Source: Pseudomonas synxantha (lineage in GTDB: Bacteria; Pseudomonadota; Gammaproteobacteria; Pseudomonadales; Pseudomonadaceae). Taken from it: 64,000 bases of DNA. The notes below the pieces were generated by a model. It saw nothing but the letters and a program-made list of their open reading frames with translations, did not search any database and was not told the DNA's origin. Below, piece after piece: positions 17,680 to 29,280 of this stretch (the stretch's first letter is position 1; the number at the start of each line of letters is the position of its first letter). The translations under genes were made by a program, and so were the position numbers. The stretch is from contig NZ_LT629786.1 of the NCBI RefSeq assembly GCF_900105675.1, positions 1 to 64,000 on the forward strand. Direction: 5' to 3'.

Positions 17680-18072
17680 TCAGGCCGTTGGAGACGCTCG
17701 GGGATTAAGACTTGGCCACTGCTGGCGCGGAGTGGGATTTTGCAGGGACGGTGGCGGCAGGCTTTGCACCGCTTCAGCCCGCGTCACATACAACTGCGGC
17801 ACATGCCCCGGCAGCGCCACCAACGGCGCCGAGCCCGAGCAACACCAGCAATGCTGCATGGCGGAGTGATCATCCGCCGGTGTTGGAATCTCCAGCTTGC
17901 CCAAGGCAATCGTCTTCAGGCTGGCGCCATTGGACGAGCAGAAACTACCCCACATCAGGCGCTTGACCGGGTCATCGGTCTGCTGCATCGCACTGGCCAA
18001 CGGCATGGCAAACGCATTGAACAGCACTGCAAGGCAGGCGATCCAGGCAATTGCAAAGCGTTGACGGGCCAT
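17680..18072 (-). CDS. DUF2946 family protein, copper module (first copy)
   Basis: 130 residues. A signal/anchor helix (MARQRFAIAWIACLAVLFNAF) is followed by CSSNGASLKTI, then the conserved metal-type motif HSAMQHCWCCSGSAPL (near residues 94-109) with a CxxC-like pair. This is a full-length DUF2946 protein and more typical than the second copy. It is the first gene of the copper run and starts just after a perfect inverted repeat that overlaps a -10-like hexamer. Its biochemical function is not established; copper binding is inferred. Confidence 0.82.
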   Translation of the reverse strand: MARQRFAIAWIACLAVLFNAFAMPLASAMQQTDDPVKRLMWGSFCSSNGASLKTIALGKLEIPTPADDHSAMQHCWCCSGSAPLVALPGHVPQLYVTRAEAVQSLPPPSLQNPTPRQQWPSLNPRASPTA

Positions 18073-18096
18073 GGCGGATAATCCGTAGGGTTAAAC

Positions 18097-18120
18097 GATC
18101 AGGGGGTATTTAGCCTGATC
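18097..18120. promoter_or_regulatory. Inverted repeat over the putative promoter of the copper operon
   Basis: GATCAGG and CCTGATC form a perfect 7-bp inverted repeat with a ten-base spacer, 25-48 bases upstream of the first DUF2946 ATG. On the minus strand the spacer contains TAAATA, a -10-like hexamer. The layout suggests a repressor or activator site over the promoter. The regulator is unknown. Confidence 0.5.
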
Positions 18121-18221
18121 GGGGGTGATAAGTAAAAAAGGGCGGTGTGGTTTGGTGTCGCAGGGTTGAGGATAGACGGGGAATCGAGTGGGTGCCGATC
18201 TTCAAGGCAACGCATTCCAAA

Positions 18222-18310
18222 TGTGGGAGGGGGCTTGCTCCCGATAGCGGTGTGTCAGCTACTCAATTGCTGGCTGAACCACTGCCATCGGGGGCAAGCC
18301 CCCTCCCACA
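18222..18310. repeat. REPIN, group I arms, between copper operon and cobK
   Basis: Left arm TGTGGGAGGGGGCTTGCTCC, right arm complementary to the GCCCCC variant (GGGGGCAAGCCCCCTCCCACA). It lies upstream of the copper operon start and downstream of cobK. The rest of the 253-bp gap holds the inverted repeat at 18097-18120 and nothing else recognised. Confidence 0.92.
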
Positions 18311-18325
18311 TTAGGTCCGTGTTGC

Positions 18326-19045
18326 TCAAAGGGTGTGTATTGCCTGTAGCGACGCAGCTACGGTGGTGAACTCTCGATCTACGGCAGGCAACACCGGCCG
18401 CTTCAACACCAACACCGGCACCCTACGCTCACGCGCCACTTCCAGCTTCGGCTCGGTGGCGGTGCTGCCGCTGTTCTTGCTGATCAGCACATCAATTGCG
18501 CGCCGTTCAAACAGCACGCGCTCGTCCTCGATCAGAAACGGCCCGCGTGCGCCGATCACTTCACACCGGTCATTGCCCGGATACACATCCAGCGCTCGCA
18601 GCGTCCAGAATTGATCGGCGGGAATCTCATCGAGATGCTGCAACGGTTCGCGACCCAGGGTGAACAAGGGCCGTTTGAAGGGTTTCAATGCCTCGATCAG
18701 CCCGGCCCAGTCGGAAACTTCCCGCCAGTCATCCCCCACTTGCGGCTGCCATGCCGGACGCCGCAACGCCCAGCAAGGTACACCGCACAACCTTGCCGCC
18801 TGGGCAGCGTTGCGGCTGATCTGTGCCGCGTACGGATGGGTGGCGTCGAGGATCAGACTGATGCGCTCATCGCGAACAAACTGGGCCAACCCTTCATGAC
18901 CGCCGTAGCCGCCGACACGCACCTGGCAGGTAAGGTCGGTAGGCACACGGCCCACACCGGCCAAGCTGTAGATATGCTCCGGCCCCAAGCTACGGGCAAT
19001 GGCCAGCGCTTCTGTCACACCACCGAGCAGCAGAATCCGTTTCAT
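18326..19045 (-). CDS. cobK: Precorrin-6A reductase CobK
   Basis: 239 residues. The N-terminus [20 protein letters not shown] is the NADPH-binding opening of CobK/CbiJ, and [17 protein letters not shown] is the family signature. The C-terminal half has [18 protein letters not shown]. It reduces precorrin-6A to dihydro-precorrin-6 in the aerobic cobalamin path. Its ATG overlaps the cobL TGA by four bases, so cobL-cobK form a coupled pair, transcribed away from cobG-cobH-cobI-cobJ. Confidence 0.95.
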   Translation of the reverse strand: MKRILLLGGVTEALAIARSLGPEHIYSLAGVGRVPTDLTCQVRVGGYGGHEGLAQFVRDERISLILDATHPYAAQISRNAAQAARLCGVPCWALRRPAWQPQVGDDWREVSDWAGLIEALKPFKRPLFTLGREPLQHLDEIPADQFWTLRALDVYPGNDRCEVIGARGPFLIEDERVLFERRAIDVLISKNSGSTATEPKLEVARERRVPVLVLKRPVLPAVDREFTTVAASLQAIHTL

Positions 19046-20247
19046 AGCGGCTTGACCACATCCAGCAGGGTGATCGGCAGCGCCTGGCGCCAGGTATCGA
19101 ACTCGCCCAATGGCTGCGCCTGGGCGACATGGACGCGCGTCAGTTCGCCGCCATGCTCGGCGCGCCAGTTCATCAAGGTCATTTCGCTTTGCAGGGTCAC
19201 GGCATTGGCAACCAGTCGGCCACCGGGGCGCAGGTGCTGCCAGCAGGTGTCGAGCACGCCGTCGCGGGTGACGCCGCCACCGATGAAGATGGCGTCCGGG
19301 GCTTCCAGGCCAAGCAACGCATCCGGGGCCTTGCCACGAATCAGTTGCAGGCCGGGCACGCCGAGGACGTCGCGGTTGTGTTCGATCAGGTTTTGGCGGC
19401 CCGCATCGGCTTCAATCGCCAAGGCGCGGCAGCTGGGGTGGGCGCGCATCCATTCGATGCCGATGGAGCCGCTGCCCGCACCCACATCCCAGAGCAGCTC
19501 GCCGGGCATCGGTGCTAGGCGGGCTAGGGTCATGGCGCGCACATCGCGCTTGGTCAGTTGGCCGTCGTGTTTGAACGCCGAGTCGGGCAGCCCAGCCAGA
19601 CGCGACAGACGTGGTGTGTTGGCATCCGCCAGGCAGTCGATGGCGACCAGGTTCAAGTCGGCCACCGAAGCCTGCTCCCACGACTGCGCCAACCCGTCGA
19701 TACGCCGTTCGTGTTCGCCACCCAGGTGTTCAAACACGCTCAATCGGCTGGGCCCATACCCAGCCTCAAGCAATAGCGACGCAATTGCAGCCGGGCTGCT
19801 GCCGTCATTGCTCAACACCAGCAAACGCACACCACTGGCCAGATGCGCATTGATCGCCGCGATTGGCCGGGCCACCACCGATAACGTCACCACTTCCTGC
19901 AACGGCCAGCCCAGGCGCACGGCAGCCAGCGACACCGAAGACGGCGCGGGCAAGATCAACAGTTCCTGCGCCGCCACCTGCCGCGCCAGGCTGGCGCCCA
20001 CGCCATAGAACATCGGGTCGCCGCTGGCCAGCACGCACACAGGCTCGCCACGCCGCGACAGCACCGGTTCCAGGGAAAACGGGCTCGGCCAAAGTTGGCG
20101 CTCGCCACGGATACACACCGGCAACAGGTCCAATTGACGCTGCCCGCCTATAATCCGCGAGGCACGCAACAGGGCATGCCGGGCATTCCTGCCCAGGCCC
20201 TTGAAGCCGTCTTCACCAATGCCTACAACCGTCAGCCAGGGCGACAT
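19042..20247 (-). CDS. cobL: Precorrin-6Y C5,15-methyltransferase (decarboxylating) CobL
   Basis: 401 residues in two parts. Residues 1 to about 200 are a CbiE-type tetrapyrrole methyltransferase ([36 protein letters not shown]). Residues about 215-401 are a CbiT-type Rossmann methyltransferase ([34 protein letters not shown]). The fused enzyme methylates C5 and C15 and decarboxylates the acetate side chain at C12. The length is normal. It begins 95 bp from the cobG start on the other strand, sharing a divergent promoter region. Confidence 0.96.
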   Translation of the reverse strand: MSPWLTVVGIGEDGFKGLGRNARHALLRASRIIGGQRQLDLLPVCIRGERQLWPSPFSLEPVLSRRGEPVCVLASGDPMFYGVGASLARQVAAQELLILPAPSSVSLAAVRLGWPLQEVVTLSVVARPIAAINAHLASGVRLLVLSNDGSSPAAIASLLLEAGYGPSRLSVFEHLGGEHERRIDGLAQSWEQASVADLNLVAIDCLADANTPRLSRLAGLPDSAFKHDGQLTKRDVRAMTLARLAPMPGELLWDVGAGSGSIGIEWMRAHPSCRALAIEADAGRQNLIEHNRDVLGVPGLQLIRGKAPDALLGLEAPDAIFIGGGVTRDGVLDTCWQHLRPGGRLVANAVTLQSEMTLMNWRAEHGGELTRVHVAQAQPLGEFDTWRQALPITLLDVVKPL

Positions 20248-20302
20248 ATCAATTCCTTGAACGACATCCGACGGGCAGGCTTTTCATGCCGCCGGACAAA
20301 GC

Positions 20303-20311
20303 AGGCATAAT
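20303..20311 (+). promoter_or_regulatory. Putative -10 region for cobG-cobH-cobI-cobJ
   Basis: CATAAT in the context AGGCATAATACCGCG is a good -10 hexamer about 30 bases before the GTG chosen for cobG; no strong -35 is visible. It lies inside a longer open frame that begins with ATG at 20286, which argues for translation starting downstream. Confidence 0.35.
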
Positions 20312-20342
20312 ACCGCGCCTTTACCCGTCAACCGGTAGCCCC

Positions 20343-21632
20343 GTGAACCCAACGCCCGCTGTGAATACCTTGCGCCCCTCGGCATGTCCGGGGTTGCTGC
20401 GTATTGTCCAGGCGCTGGACGGCGGTATTTGCCGGATCAAATTGGCCGGTGGTTCGATCAGTGCCGCCCAGGCCCATGCCGTGGCGGACGCAGCCCAGGC
20501 CTATGCGGGCGGAGTGATCGAGGCGACCAACCGCGCCAACCTGCAGATCCGCGGCATCGGCGCCGAGCAGCAGGCCCTGATCGCCATGTTGCTGGCGGCC
20601 GACCTTGGGCCGAGCAACGCCGCGGGTGACGACGTACGCAACCTGATGCTCAGTCCCAGCGCCGGTATCGACCCGCTGATGCTGTTCGATACCCGCCCGT
20701 TGGCCGCGCAGATCCTCGCCACCTTGCAAACCCATCCGCGCTTTCATCAACTGTCGGCCAAGTTCGCCGTACAGCTCGATGGTGGCGAAGCCCTGGCGAT
20801 GCTTGAACATCACCATGACCTGTGGCTTTCGGCGTTCGTGCGCGATGGCCAGACGCTGTTGGCATTCGGCTTGGCTGGCTGCCCGGGGCTGGATGCGCCC
20901 GTGGCGGCGGTGCCGTTGGACCAGGGCCATGCCTTGGTGGTGGCGGTGCTGGAAGCCTTTCTCGACCTGGCGACGCCCGAGCAAACGCGCATGCGCCATC
21001 TGGCTGTGGATAACGTAGTGAGCCGCCTGGGCCTGTCGCTGCTGCCGGCGGAGGACTTCCAGCGCCCGGCCAGTGGCGCGCTGCTGCATCTGGGAAGTTA
21101 TCCACAGGCGCAGAAAAACCAGTTCTACGTCGCGGCCGTCGCACCATTGGGCCGCCTGGATCCGCTGATGCTCAAGGGCGTCGCGCAGCTGGCCAGCGAG
21201 TACGGCGACGGAACGTTGCGTTTCACGCCCTGGCAAGGGGTGTTGCTACCCAATATCGAACGCCCTGTCGCGGTGGCCGAACGCTTGGCGCAGTTGGGCT
21301 TTCTCTGCTCTATCGACCAACCCCTGGCCCGCATGATCGCCTGTACCGGTTCCAGCGGCTGCGGCAAAGGCCTGGCCGATACCAAGGTCGATGCGGTGCA
21401 ACTGGCGGCCCTGCAACCCGGCGTCGAGGTGCATCTGTCCGGCTGCCCGCGCTCCTGCGCCGCGGCGCACACCGCATCGGTCACTTTGCTGGCGGTGGGC
21501 CCCGGCCACTACGACCTCTATTTTCGCGACGCAGCCCAACCCGGTTTCGGCCGGCTGCACGCGCGCACTCTTTCCATTGAAGCGGCGGGCGCCTTGCTGC
21601 GCGCTCGCCCACGGAGCAACACCGATGATTGA
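20343..21632 (+). CDS. cobG: Precorrin-3B synthase CobG
   Basis: 429 residues from GTG (VNPTPAVNTLRPSACPG). An ATG at 20286 would add 19 residues, but it sits on the likely promoter. Two ferredoxin-like half domains of the nitrite/sulfite reductase superfamily are visible, and the iron-sulfur/siroheme cysteines are all present: C334 and C340 in CTGSSGCGK, C368 and C372 in CPRSC. It makes precorrin-3B with oxygen, the step that marks the aerobic cobalamin route. The TGA overlaps the cobH start. First gene of a four-gene cob operon. Confidence 0.93.
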   Translation: MNPTPAVNTLRPSACPGLLRIVQALDGGICRIKLAGGSISAAQAHAVADAAQAYAGGVIEATNRANLQIRGIGAEQQALIAMLLAADLGPSNAAGDDVRNLMLSPSAGIDPLMLFDTRPLAAQILATLQTHPRFHQLSAKFAVQLDGGEALAMLEHHHDLWLSAFVRDGQTLLAFGLAGCPGLDAPVAAVPLDQGHALVVAVLEAFLDLATPEQTRMRHLAVDNVVSRLGLSLLPAEDFQRPASGALLHLGSYPQAQKNQFYVAAVAPLGRLDPLMLKGVAQLASEYGDGTLRFTPWQGVLLPNIERPVAVAERLAQLGFLCSIDQPLARMIACTGSSGCGKGLADTKVDAVQLAALQPGVEVHLSGCPRSCAAAHTASVTLLAVGPGHYDLYFRDAAQPGFGRLHARTLSIEAAGALLRARPRSNTDD

Positions 21633-22251
21633 TTACATCCGCGACGGTCAGGAGATCTATCGCAACTCCTTCGCCATTATTCGCGCGGAAGCCAAGTTGG
21701 AGCGCATTCCGGCTGACTTGGAAAAACTCGCGGTGCGGGTGATTCATGCGTGCGGCATGGTCGAGGCTATCGATGGCCTGCAATTCTCCGCAGGCGCAGG
21801 CAAAGCCGGGCGCGATGCATTGGCCGCTGGCGCACCGATTCTGTGTGATGCGCGGATGGTGTCCGAAGGCGTGACCCGTGCGCGCCTGCCAGCCAATAAC
21901 GAGGTGATCTGCACCCTGCGTGACGATGGCGTGCCGGAGTTGGCACGCACACTGGGCAACACCCGCTCCGCCGCCGCCCTGGAACTGTGGCGACCGCACC
22001 TGGAAGGCAGTGTGGTGGTGATCGGCAACGCGCCGACCGCGTTGTTTTACCTGCTGGAAATGCTGGATGCCGGCGCGCCGAAACCGGCATTGATCCTGGG
22101 TTTTCCCGTGGGCTTCGTCGGTGCCGCCGAATCCAAGGCGATGCTGGCGGCGGATAGCCGTGGCGTCCCGTTCGTGATCATGCAGGGTCGCTTGGGCGGC
22201 AGTGCCATGGCCGCCGCGGCAGTCAATGCGCTCGCCACGGAGGTCGAATAA
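21625..22251 (+). CDS. cobH: Precorrin-8X methylmutase CobH
   Basis: 208 residues, standard for CobH/CbiC. It shows [17 protein letters not shown], where the conserved active-site histidine of the VIHA motif lies, and [13 protein letters not shown] and [16 protein letters not shown]. It moves the methyl group from C11 to C12 to give hydrogenobyrinic acid. The ATG lies inside the end of cobG and its TAA shares a base with the cobI ATG, so coupling is tight. Confidence 0.96.
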   Translation: MIDYIRDGQEIYRNSFAIIRAEAKLERIPADLEKLAVRVIHACGMVEAIDGLQFSAGAGKAGRDALAAGAPILCDARMVSEGVTRARLPANNEVICTLRDDGVPELARTLGNTRSAAALELWRPHLEGSVVVIGNAPTALFYLLEMLDAGAPKPALILGFPVGFVGAAESKAMLAADSRGVPFVIMQGRLGGSAMAAAAVNALATEVE

Positions 22252-22982
22252 TGCAGGCACGCGGACGTTTGATCGGCCTGGGGGTAGGCCCCGGCGACCC
22301 GGAACTGATTACTCTCAAGGCCCTGCGCCTGCTGCGTGAATCGCCAGTGGTGGCGTACTTCGTCGCCAAGGGCAAGAAGGGCAACGCCTTCGGCATCATC
22401 GAGGACCACTTGGTCACGCAGCAAACCCTGATGCCGCTGGTGTACCCGGTAACCACCGAAGTGCTGCCGGCGCCGTTGTCCTATGAACAGGTGATCAGCG
22501 ACTTCTACGACAACGCCAGTCTCGACGTGGCGGCGCACCTGGATGCAGGACGGGATGTGGCGGTGATCTGCGAGGGCGACCCGTTCTTCTACGGCTCCTA
22601 CATGTACCTGCATGATCGCCTCGCTGAGCGCTACGAAGCCCAGGTGATTCCGGGCGTGTGTTCGATGCTCGGGGGCGCTTCGGTACTCGGCGCGCCGCTG
22701 GTGTATCGCAACCAGAGCTTGTCGGTGCTCTCGGGCGTATTGCCCCATGACGACCTCAAGCGCCGCCTGGCGGATGCCGACGCCGCGGTGATCATGAAGC
22801 TGGGGCGCAACTTCCCGAAGGTGCGCCAGGTGTTGGAAGAACTGGGCCTGGCCGGGCGTGCGCTGTATGTGGAGCGCGCCACCATGGCCAACCAGAAGAT
22901 CGTGCCGCTGGATCAGGTCGATCCGGCGTCCTCGCCGTATTTCTCGCTGATCATCGTGCCCGGTGAAAGGTGGCAAGGTTGA
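22251..22982 (+). CDS. cobI: Precorrin-2 C20-methyltransferase CobI
   Basis: 243 residues. SAM-dependent tetrapyrrole methyltransferase with [22 protein letters not shown] at the N-terminus, [19 protein letters not shown], and [16 protein letters not shown] in the middle, the usual cobalt/precorrin-2 C20 enzyme signature. It converts precorrin-2 to precorrin-3A, directly before the CobG step. Starts at the stop of cobH and ends overlapping the cobJ ATG (TGATG). Confidence 0.96.
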   Translation: MQARGRLIGLGVGPGDPELITLKALRLLRESPVVAYFVAKGKKGNAFGIIEDHLVTQQTLMPLVYPVTTEVLPAPLSYEQVISDFYDNASLDVAAHLDAGRDVAVICEGDPFFYGSYMYLHDRLAERYEAQVIPGVCSMLGGASVLGAPLVYRNQSLSVLSGVLPHDDLKRRLADADAAVIMKLGRNFPKVRQVLEELGLAGRALYVERATMANQKIVPLDQVDPASSPYFSLIIVPGERWQG

Positions 22983-24619
22983 TGACTCCGGCGATTGTGA
23001 TTCTGGGCCAAGGCAGCTTGGCCACCGCACGCAAGATCCAACAGGTTTACCCCGGCGCGTTGATCCACGGTCTGGCTGGACGGGTGGACGGTGCAGACCA
23101 GGCTTACAGCGAGTTCGGCGCGACGTTGCGCCAGCTCTACCAACTGGGCACGCCGCTGATTGCGTTGTGCGCCGCCGGCATTGTGATCCGCACCCTCGCG
23201 CCGCTGCTGCTGGAAAAGGGCGAGGAACCCGCCGTGCTGGCCGTGGCTGAAGATGGCAGCGCCGTGGTGCCGCTGCTCGGTGGCCTGGGTGGCGTGAACG
23301 TGATGGCGCGGGATATTGCTGCGGCACTGGGTGTATCCGCCGCAATCACCACCAGTGGCGAGCTGCGTTTCGGCACTTGCCTGCTCAACCCGCCGGTCGG
23401 TTACCAACTGGCCGACATTGAGTTGGGCAAGCGTTTTGTTTCGGACTTGCTGGCCGGCGAAAGCGTGCGCATCGAAGGCGTGGCGCCATGGCTGGACCAG
23501 GCCAACCTGCCACAGGACCGACAGGCGCGCCTGGCGATTCATGTAGGCAATGCCGAACGCATCCCGGCGGCCAATGAGCTGCTGATTTATCCGCGCAATG
23601 TCTACGTGACCTGCGAGCCCGGCGTGCAGTTGGCTGAGCGTGTGCGCACGGCGTTGCATGAGGCGGGGATCGCTGTGCAAGCCCTGGCCTGCCTGTTGGC
23701 CAGTGACCTGCACATGGCCGATGCCTCATTGCATGAGGCCGCGTTGGCGTTGGGTGTGCCGCTGCGCTTTGCCCAGGTGACGCCCGTTGCGGATATCAGC
23801 ATTACCGTGGCCGAGCAGCCCTTGGATCTGTCACAAGTGGGGCGCCCCCGTGGCCGTCTCGCAGTGATCGGCCTGGGCCCTGGCGCCGCCGAGCTGATGG
23901 TGCCGGCGGTCAAGGCCGAACTGGCGCGTTGCACCGACGTGCTGGGTTACGAAACCTACGTGCGCATGGCCGGGCCGTTCCGTGATGATCAGGTGCAACA
24001 CTGCACTGACAATCGCGAAGAAATGCAGCGTGCGCGCCACGCCTTCGAGCTGGCTTCGCAGGGGCGTTCAGTGGTGGTGGTGTCGTCCGGCGACCCGGGC
24101 GTGTTCGCCATGGCCGCTGCGGTGATCGAGGCGCTGCACGAATCCGGCGACCCGGCCTGGCATCAGGTCGACCTGGAAATCCTGCCGGGGGTTTCTGCCT
24201 CCCTGGCCACCGCCGCCCAGGCCGGCGCTCCGCTGGGCCACGACTTCTGCGTGATGTCGCTATCGGACAACCTCAAGCCCTGGTCGATCATTGAAAAGCG
24301 CCTGGACCTCGCGTCCCAGGCTGACCTGGCCCTCGCGTTCTACAACCCGATCTCGCGCTCGCGGCCCTGGCAACTGGGGCGTGCCCTGGAGATCGTCGCG
24401 CTGCATCGCACACCGCAAACCCCAGTGGTGCTGGGCCGCGACATCGGACGCCCCGGCCAGACGCTGCGCGTCACCACATTGGGGCAACTGACGCCCGAGC
24501 AGGTGGACATGCGCACCATGGTTCTGGTCGGCTCGTCCACTACCTGCACATTCCCGCGTGCCGGTGGCGGTAAGTGGGTGTACACACCGCGCTGGTACGG
24601 CGAAAAACCCGTCAGCTGA
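22982..24619 (+). CDS. cobJ: Precorrin-3B C17-methyltransferase CobJ with N-terminal CbiG-like domain
   Basis: 545 residues from ATG ([13 protein letters not shown]), with AAGG seven bases before; a GTG four codons upstream is less likely. Residues 1 to about 280 are CbiG/CobE-like (ALCAAGIVIRTLAPLL; LLGGLGGVNVMARDIAAALG). Residues about 285-545 are a CbiH/CobJ methyltransferase (LAVIGLGPGAAELMVPA; VVVVSSGDPGVFAMAAAV; LPGVSASLATAAQAGAPLGH). The methylase contracts the ring while methylating C17. The fusion is common in Pseudomonas. Last gene of the cob operon, followed by a strong terminator. Confidence 0.95.
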   Translation: MTPAIVILGQGSLATARKIQQVYPGALIHGLAGRVDGADQAYSEFGATLRQLYQLGTPLIALCAAGIVIRTLAPLLLEKGEEPAVLAVAEDGSAVVPLLGGLGGVNVMARDIAAALGVSAAITTSGELRFGTCLLNPPVGYQLADIELGKRFVSDLLAGESVRIEGVAPWLDQANLPQDRQARLAIHVGNAERIPAANELLIYPRNVYVTCEPGVQLAERVRTALHEAGIAVQALACLLASDLHMADASLHEAALALGVPLRFAQVTPVADISITVAEQPLDLSQVGRPRGRLAVIGLGPGAAELMVPAVKAELARCTDVLGYETYVRMAGPFRDDQVQHCTDNREEMQRARHAFELASQGRSVVVVSSGDPGVFAMAAAVIEALHESGDPAWHQVDLEILPGVSASLATAAQAGAPLGHDFCVMSLSDNLKPWSIIEKRLDLASQADLALAFYNPISRSRPWQLGRALEIVALHRTPQTPVVLGRDIGRPGQTLRVTTLGQLTPEQVDMRTMVLVGSSTTCTFPRAGGGKWVYTPRWYGEKPVS

Positions 24620-24641
24620 AAACGCTCCATTGGCTGCCGGA

Positions 24642-24697
24642 AAGCTCCGAATGACCCAGGGATTTACCTGGTGTTGTCCGGAGCTTTTTCTTTTTTA
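24642..24697 (+). terminator. Rho-independent terminator after cobJ
   Basis: AAGCTCCG and CGGAGCTT form the stem around an inner CCAGG/CCTGG pair, followed by TTTTTCTTTTTT. It lies 23 bases after the cobJ stop. Confidence 0.9.
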
Positions 24698-24855
24698 TGC
24701 GATGAAAACCGCAAGTCCCGTGCCCGCGCCCTGTCATTGCTGGGGGACGGTTTTTGGTGGGTGCGGCCAAGGAATGTTTGTCCCATGGAAAACCCTCCCT
24801 GCACTGGACTAGGGTGCAAGTAAGCCCCATGTGGGGTGCTTGTGGAGAACTGGAA

Positions 24856-25635
24856 ATGGAGCGACGTCACAGAAGGATCAACAGTAAAAAAAGGCGCAAA
24901 TTGATCGCTGCCTATAAGCTGCCGGGAGCCCCTGGCAAGCAGGTCGCTTCAAGATTGGATCGCGAGGACGACTGCAATGCGGCGGTGGTCAACAACAGCG
25001 TGATTTCCTTCGCCGAGGGGCTGTCTGCGCTGAACCGCGAGTACATTCGCAAAAGCTACCTTCTGGCCAGCAGTTATGTGAGCGATGTGTTGAGGGTCCA
25101 ACGGGGGACCGAGGCGTGGTACGACGAATTTATCAAGGTCATGATCAGTCTGGGTTGGTTGCCGGTGCGCAGTCGTTTTGAGCGGGTCTCGCGTGCGGGC
25201 AAGGGCCTGACGGTGCAACTGGCGGCCCTGAATATCATCGCTGCGATGCTGGCGTCGACGTCGCTGTCGGGGCCATTGGTCAGCGCCTTGCCGAAGTTGG
25301 CTGCGGATGCACTGGAAGCGTTGAAGCAGCGGCCGGCATGTTTCGATCTGTTCAAGCGCAATAGCACGGTGCAGCAGGGCGGCGATTTCGGCCTGGCTTC
25401 CTGCGCCGAAAACGACGGTGAACTGATGATGGTGCTGGTGACCTACAGCACCCACGGCGTGGACAAACACCTGGGCATGCCCTTCCTGGAATGGGACAGC
25501 TCTTCGTTCGAGGCTTTCAGCGGGCAGACCTGCCTGGTGCTGAATACCTCGGTGGTCAATGAAAAAACCATCCAGCTGATGCGTGAAAGCGCCGGCGACA
25601 AGGTGCAGCTGGCCATTGCCAAGTACCGGATCTAA
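24856..25635 (+). CDS. Conserved hypothetical protein next to marC/retS
   Basis: 259 residues from MERRHRRINSKKRRK, with GGAG nine bases upstream. I do not recognise the family. The N-terminal 25 residues are strongly basic. The middle has a long amphipathic stretch (about residues 65-95) and a moderately hydrophobic helix (ALNIIAAMLASTSLSGPLVSAL, about residues 123-145). The C-terminal part is predicted beta-rich (DGELMMVLVTYSTHG; SSFEAFSGQTCLVLNTSVVN). No signal peptide or catalytic motif is visible. It may be a two-domain cytosolic protein. Its stop codon overlaps that of marC on the other strand. In P. aeruginosa a gene next to retS (PA4857, tspR) affects type III secretion; I cannot tell whether this is related. 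Confidence 0.75.
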   Translation: MERRHRRINSKKRRKLIAAYKLPGAPGKQVASRLDREDDCNAAVVNNSVISFAEGLSALNREYIRKSYLLASSYVSDVLRVQRGTEAWYDEFIKVMISLGWLPVRSRFERVSRAGKGLTVQLAALNIIAAMLASTSLSGPLVSALPKLAADALEALKQRPACFDLFKRNSTVQQGGDFGLASCAENDGELMMVLVTYSTHGVDKHLGMPFLEWDSSSFEAFSGQTCLVLNTSVVNEKTIQLMRESAGDKVQLAIAKYRI

Positions 25636-26228
25636 GGCACCAGGTAGCCGCGCACACCGGTAAAGATGATTTGCGCGGCCAGGGCGCAGACGAACAAACC
25701 CATCAAGCGGCTGACAATCTGCAAGCCCTGGTCGCCGAGAATGCGTTCGATACGGTTGGACAGGTACAGCACCACGCCCACCGTGAGGCTGGCCAGGGCA
25801 ATGCTGAGAATGGCGGTGAGCTTGTCATCCCAGTGCGGTTGGCTGACGCCCATCACCAGCAATGCGCCAATCGTACCGGGGCCGACGGTGAGGGGGATGG
25901 TCAGCGGCACGATGGTCACATCCTGCTGCACGTTGTCGGTCTGCACCGCCGACTTGCCTTGGGCCATGCCCAGGGCGGAGATGAACAACACGCTGCCGGC
26001 GCCGATGCGGAACGCATCCACGGTTATGCCGAACACGCTGAAAATTACCCGGCCGAACAGGTAGAGCAGTACGCTCGATACCAGGGTCGCCAGGGCCACC
26101 TTCCAGGCCAGGCGCCGACGCTCCTTGCTGGAATAACCACGGGTCAGGCTGATAAAGCAGGACAGCACGAAGAACGGGCTGTAGAGCACCAGCATCTTCA
26201 GGTAAACGCTGAATAACACATGGAGCAT
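25632..26228 (-). CDS. marC: MarC/NAAT family integral membrane protein
   Basis: 198 residues with six hydrophobic segments. The MarC signature is clear: LYSPFFVLSCFISLTRGYS, DAFRIGAGSVLFISALGMAQG, and VPLTIPLTVGPGTIGALLVMG. MarC-type proteins are inner-membrane proteins of uncertain function; related members have been proposed as amino-acid or solute exporters. The 3' end overlaps the convergent unknown gene by four bases (TAA and TAG on opposite strands). Confidence 0.9.
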   Translation of the reverse strand: MLHVLFSVYLKMLVLYSPFFVLSCFISLTRGYSSKERRRLAWKVALATLVSSVLLYLFGRVIFSVFGITVDAFRIGAGSVLFISALGMAQGKSAVQTDNVQQDVTIVPLTIPLTVGPGTIGALLVMGVSQPHWDDKLTAILSIALASLTVGVVLYLSNRIERILGDQGLQIVSRLMGLFVCALAAQIIFTGVRGYLVP

Positions 26229-26285
26229 GGGGGTGGCTCGCGGGCGGTGGAAGTGTGGGCAGTCTATCAGGCGGCAGAGATCAAA

Positions 26286-26374
26286 TGTGGGAGGGGGCTT
26301 GCCCTCGATAGCGGTGTGTCAGTAACAAATATGCTGACTGACCCACTGCTATCGGGAGCAAGCCCCCTCCCACA
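26286..26374. repeat. REPIN, group I arms, between marC and retS
   Basis: Left arm TGTGGGAGGGGGCTTGCCCT (a variant), right arm the complement of the CTTGCTCC form. It lies between the marC start and the retS stop and fills much of the 163-bp gap. GATCAAA/TTTGATC extensions flank both arms. Confidence 0.92.
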
Positions 26375-26391
26375 TTTGATCGCATTTCAAA

Positions 26392-29163
<2,772 letters not shown>

Positions 29164-29226
29164 GGCGAAATCCCTTCGTAGGTTGATTGCACGGGTTAAC
29201 TATGCGCGGGGCGACATGTGTACGGC

Positions 29227-29278
29227 AAGGGCCAGAGGCCCTTACCTAACCGAACGGATAGCTACTTGAAGTGTAGCT
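29227..29278 (-). promoter_or_regulatory. Two hairpins in the purD-retS gap
   Basis: AAGGGCC/GGCCCTT (29227-29243, three-base loop) and AGCTAC/GTAGCT (29260-29278) lie between the purD stop and the retS start. Neither is followed by a T-run on the minus strand, so they may be weak terminators, mRNA 3' stabilisers or a retS leader structure. Confidence 0.4.
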
Positions 29279-29280
29279 GC

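Noticed and set aside
20286..20342. ATG at 20286 as the cobG start.
   Set aside because: It covers a good -10 sequence (CATAAT) and adds 19 residues with no family similarity; the GTG at 20343 fits better. Not fully excluded.
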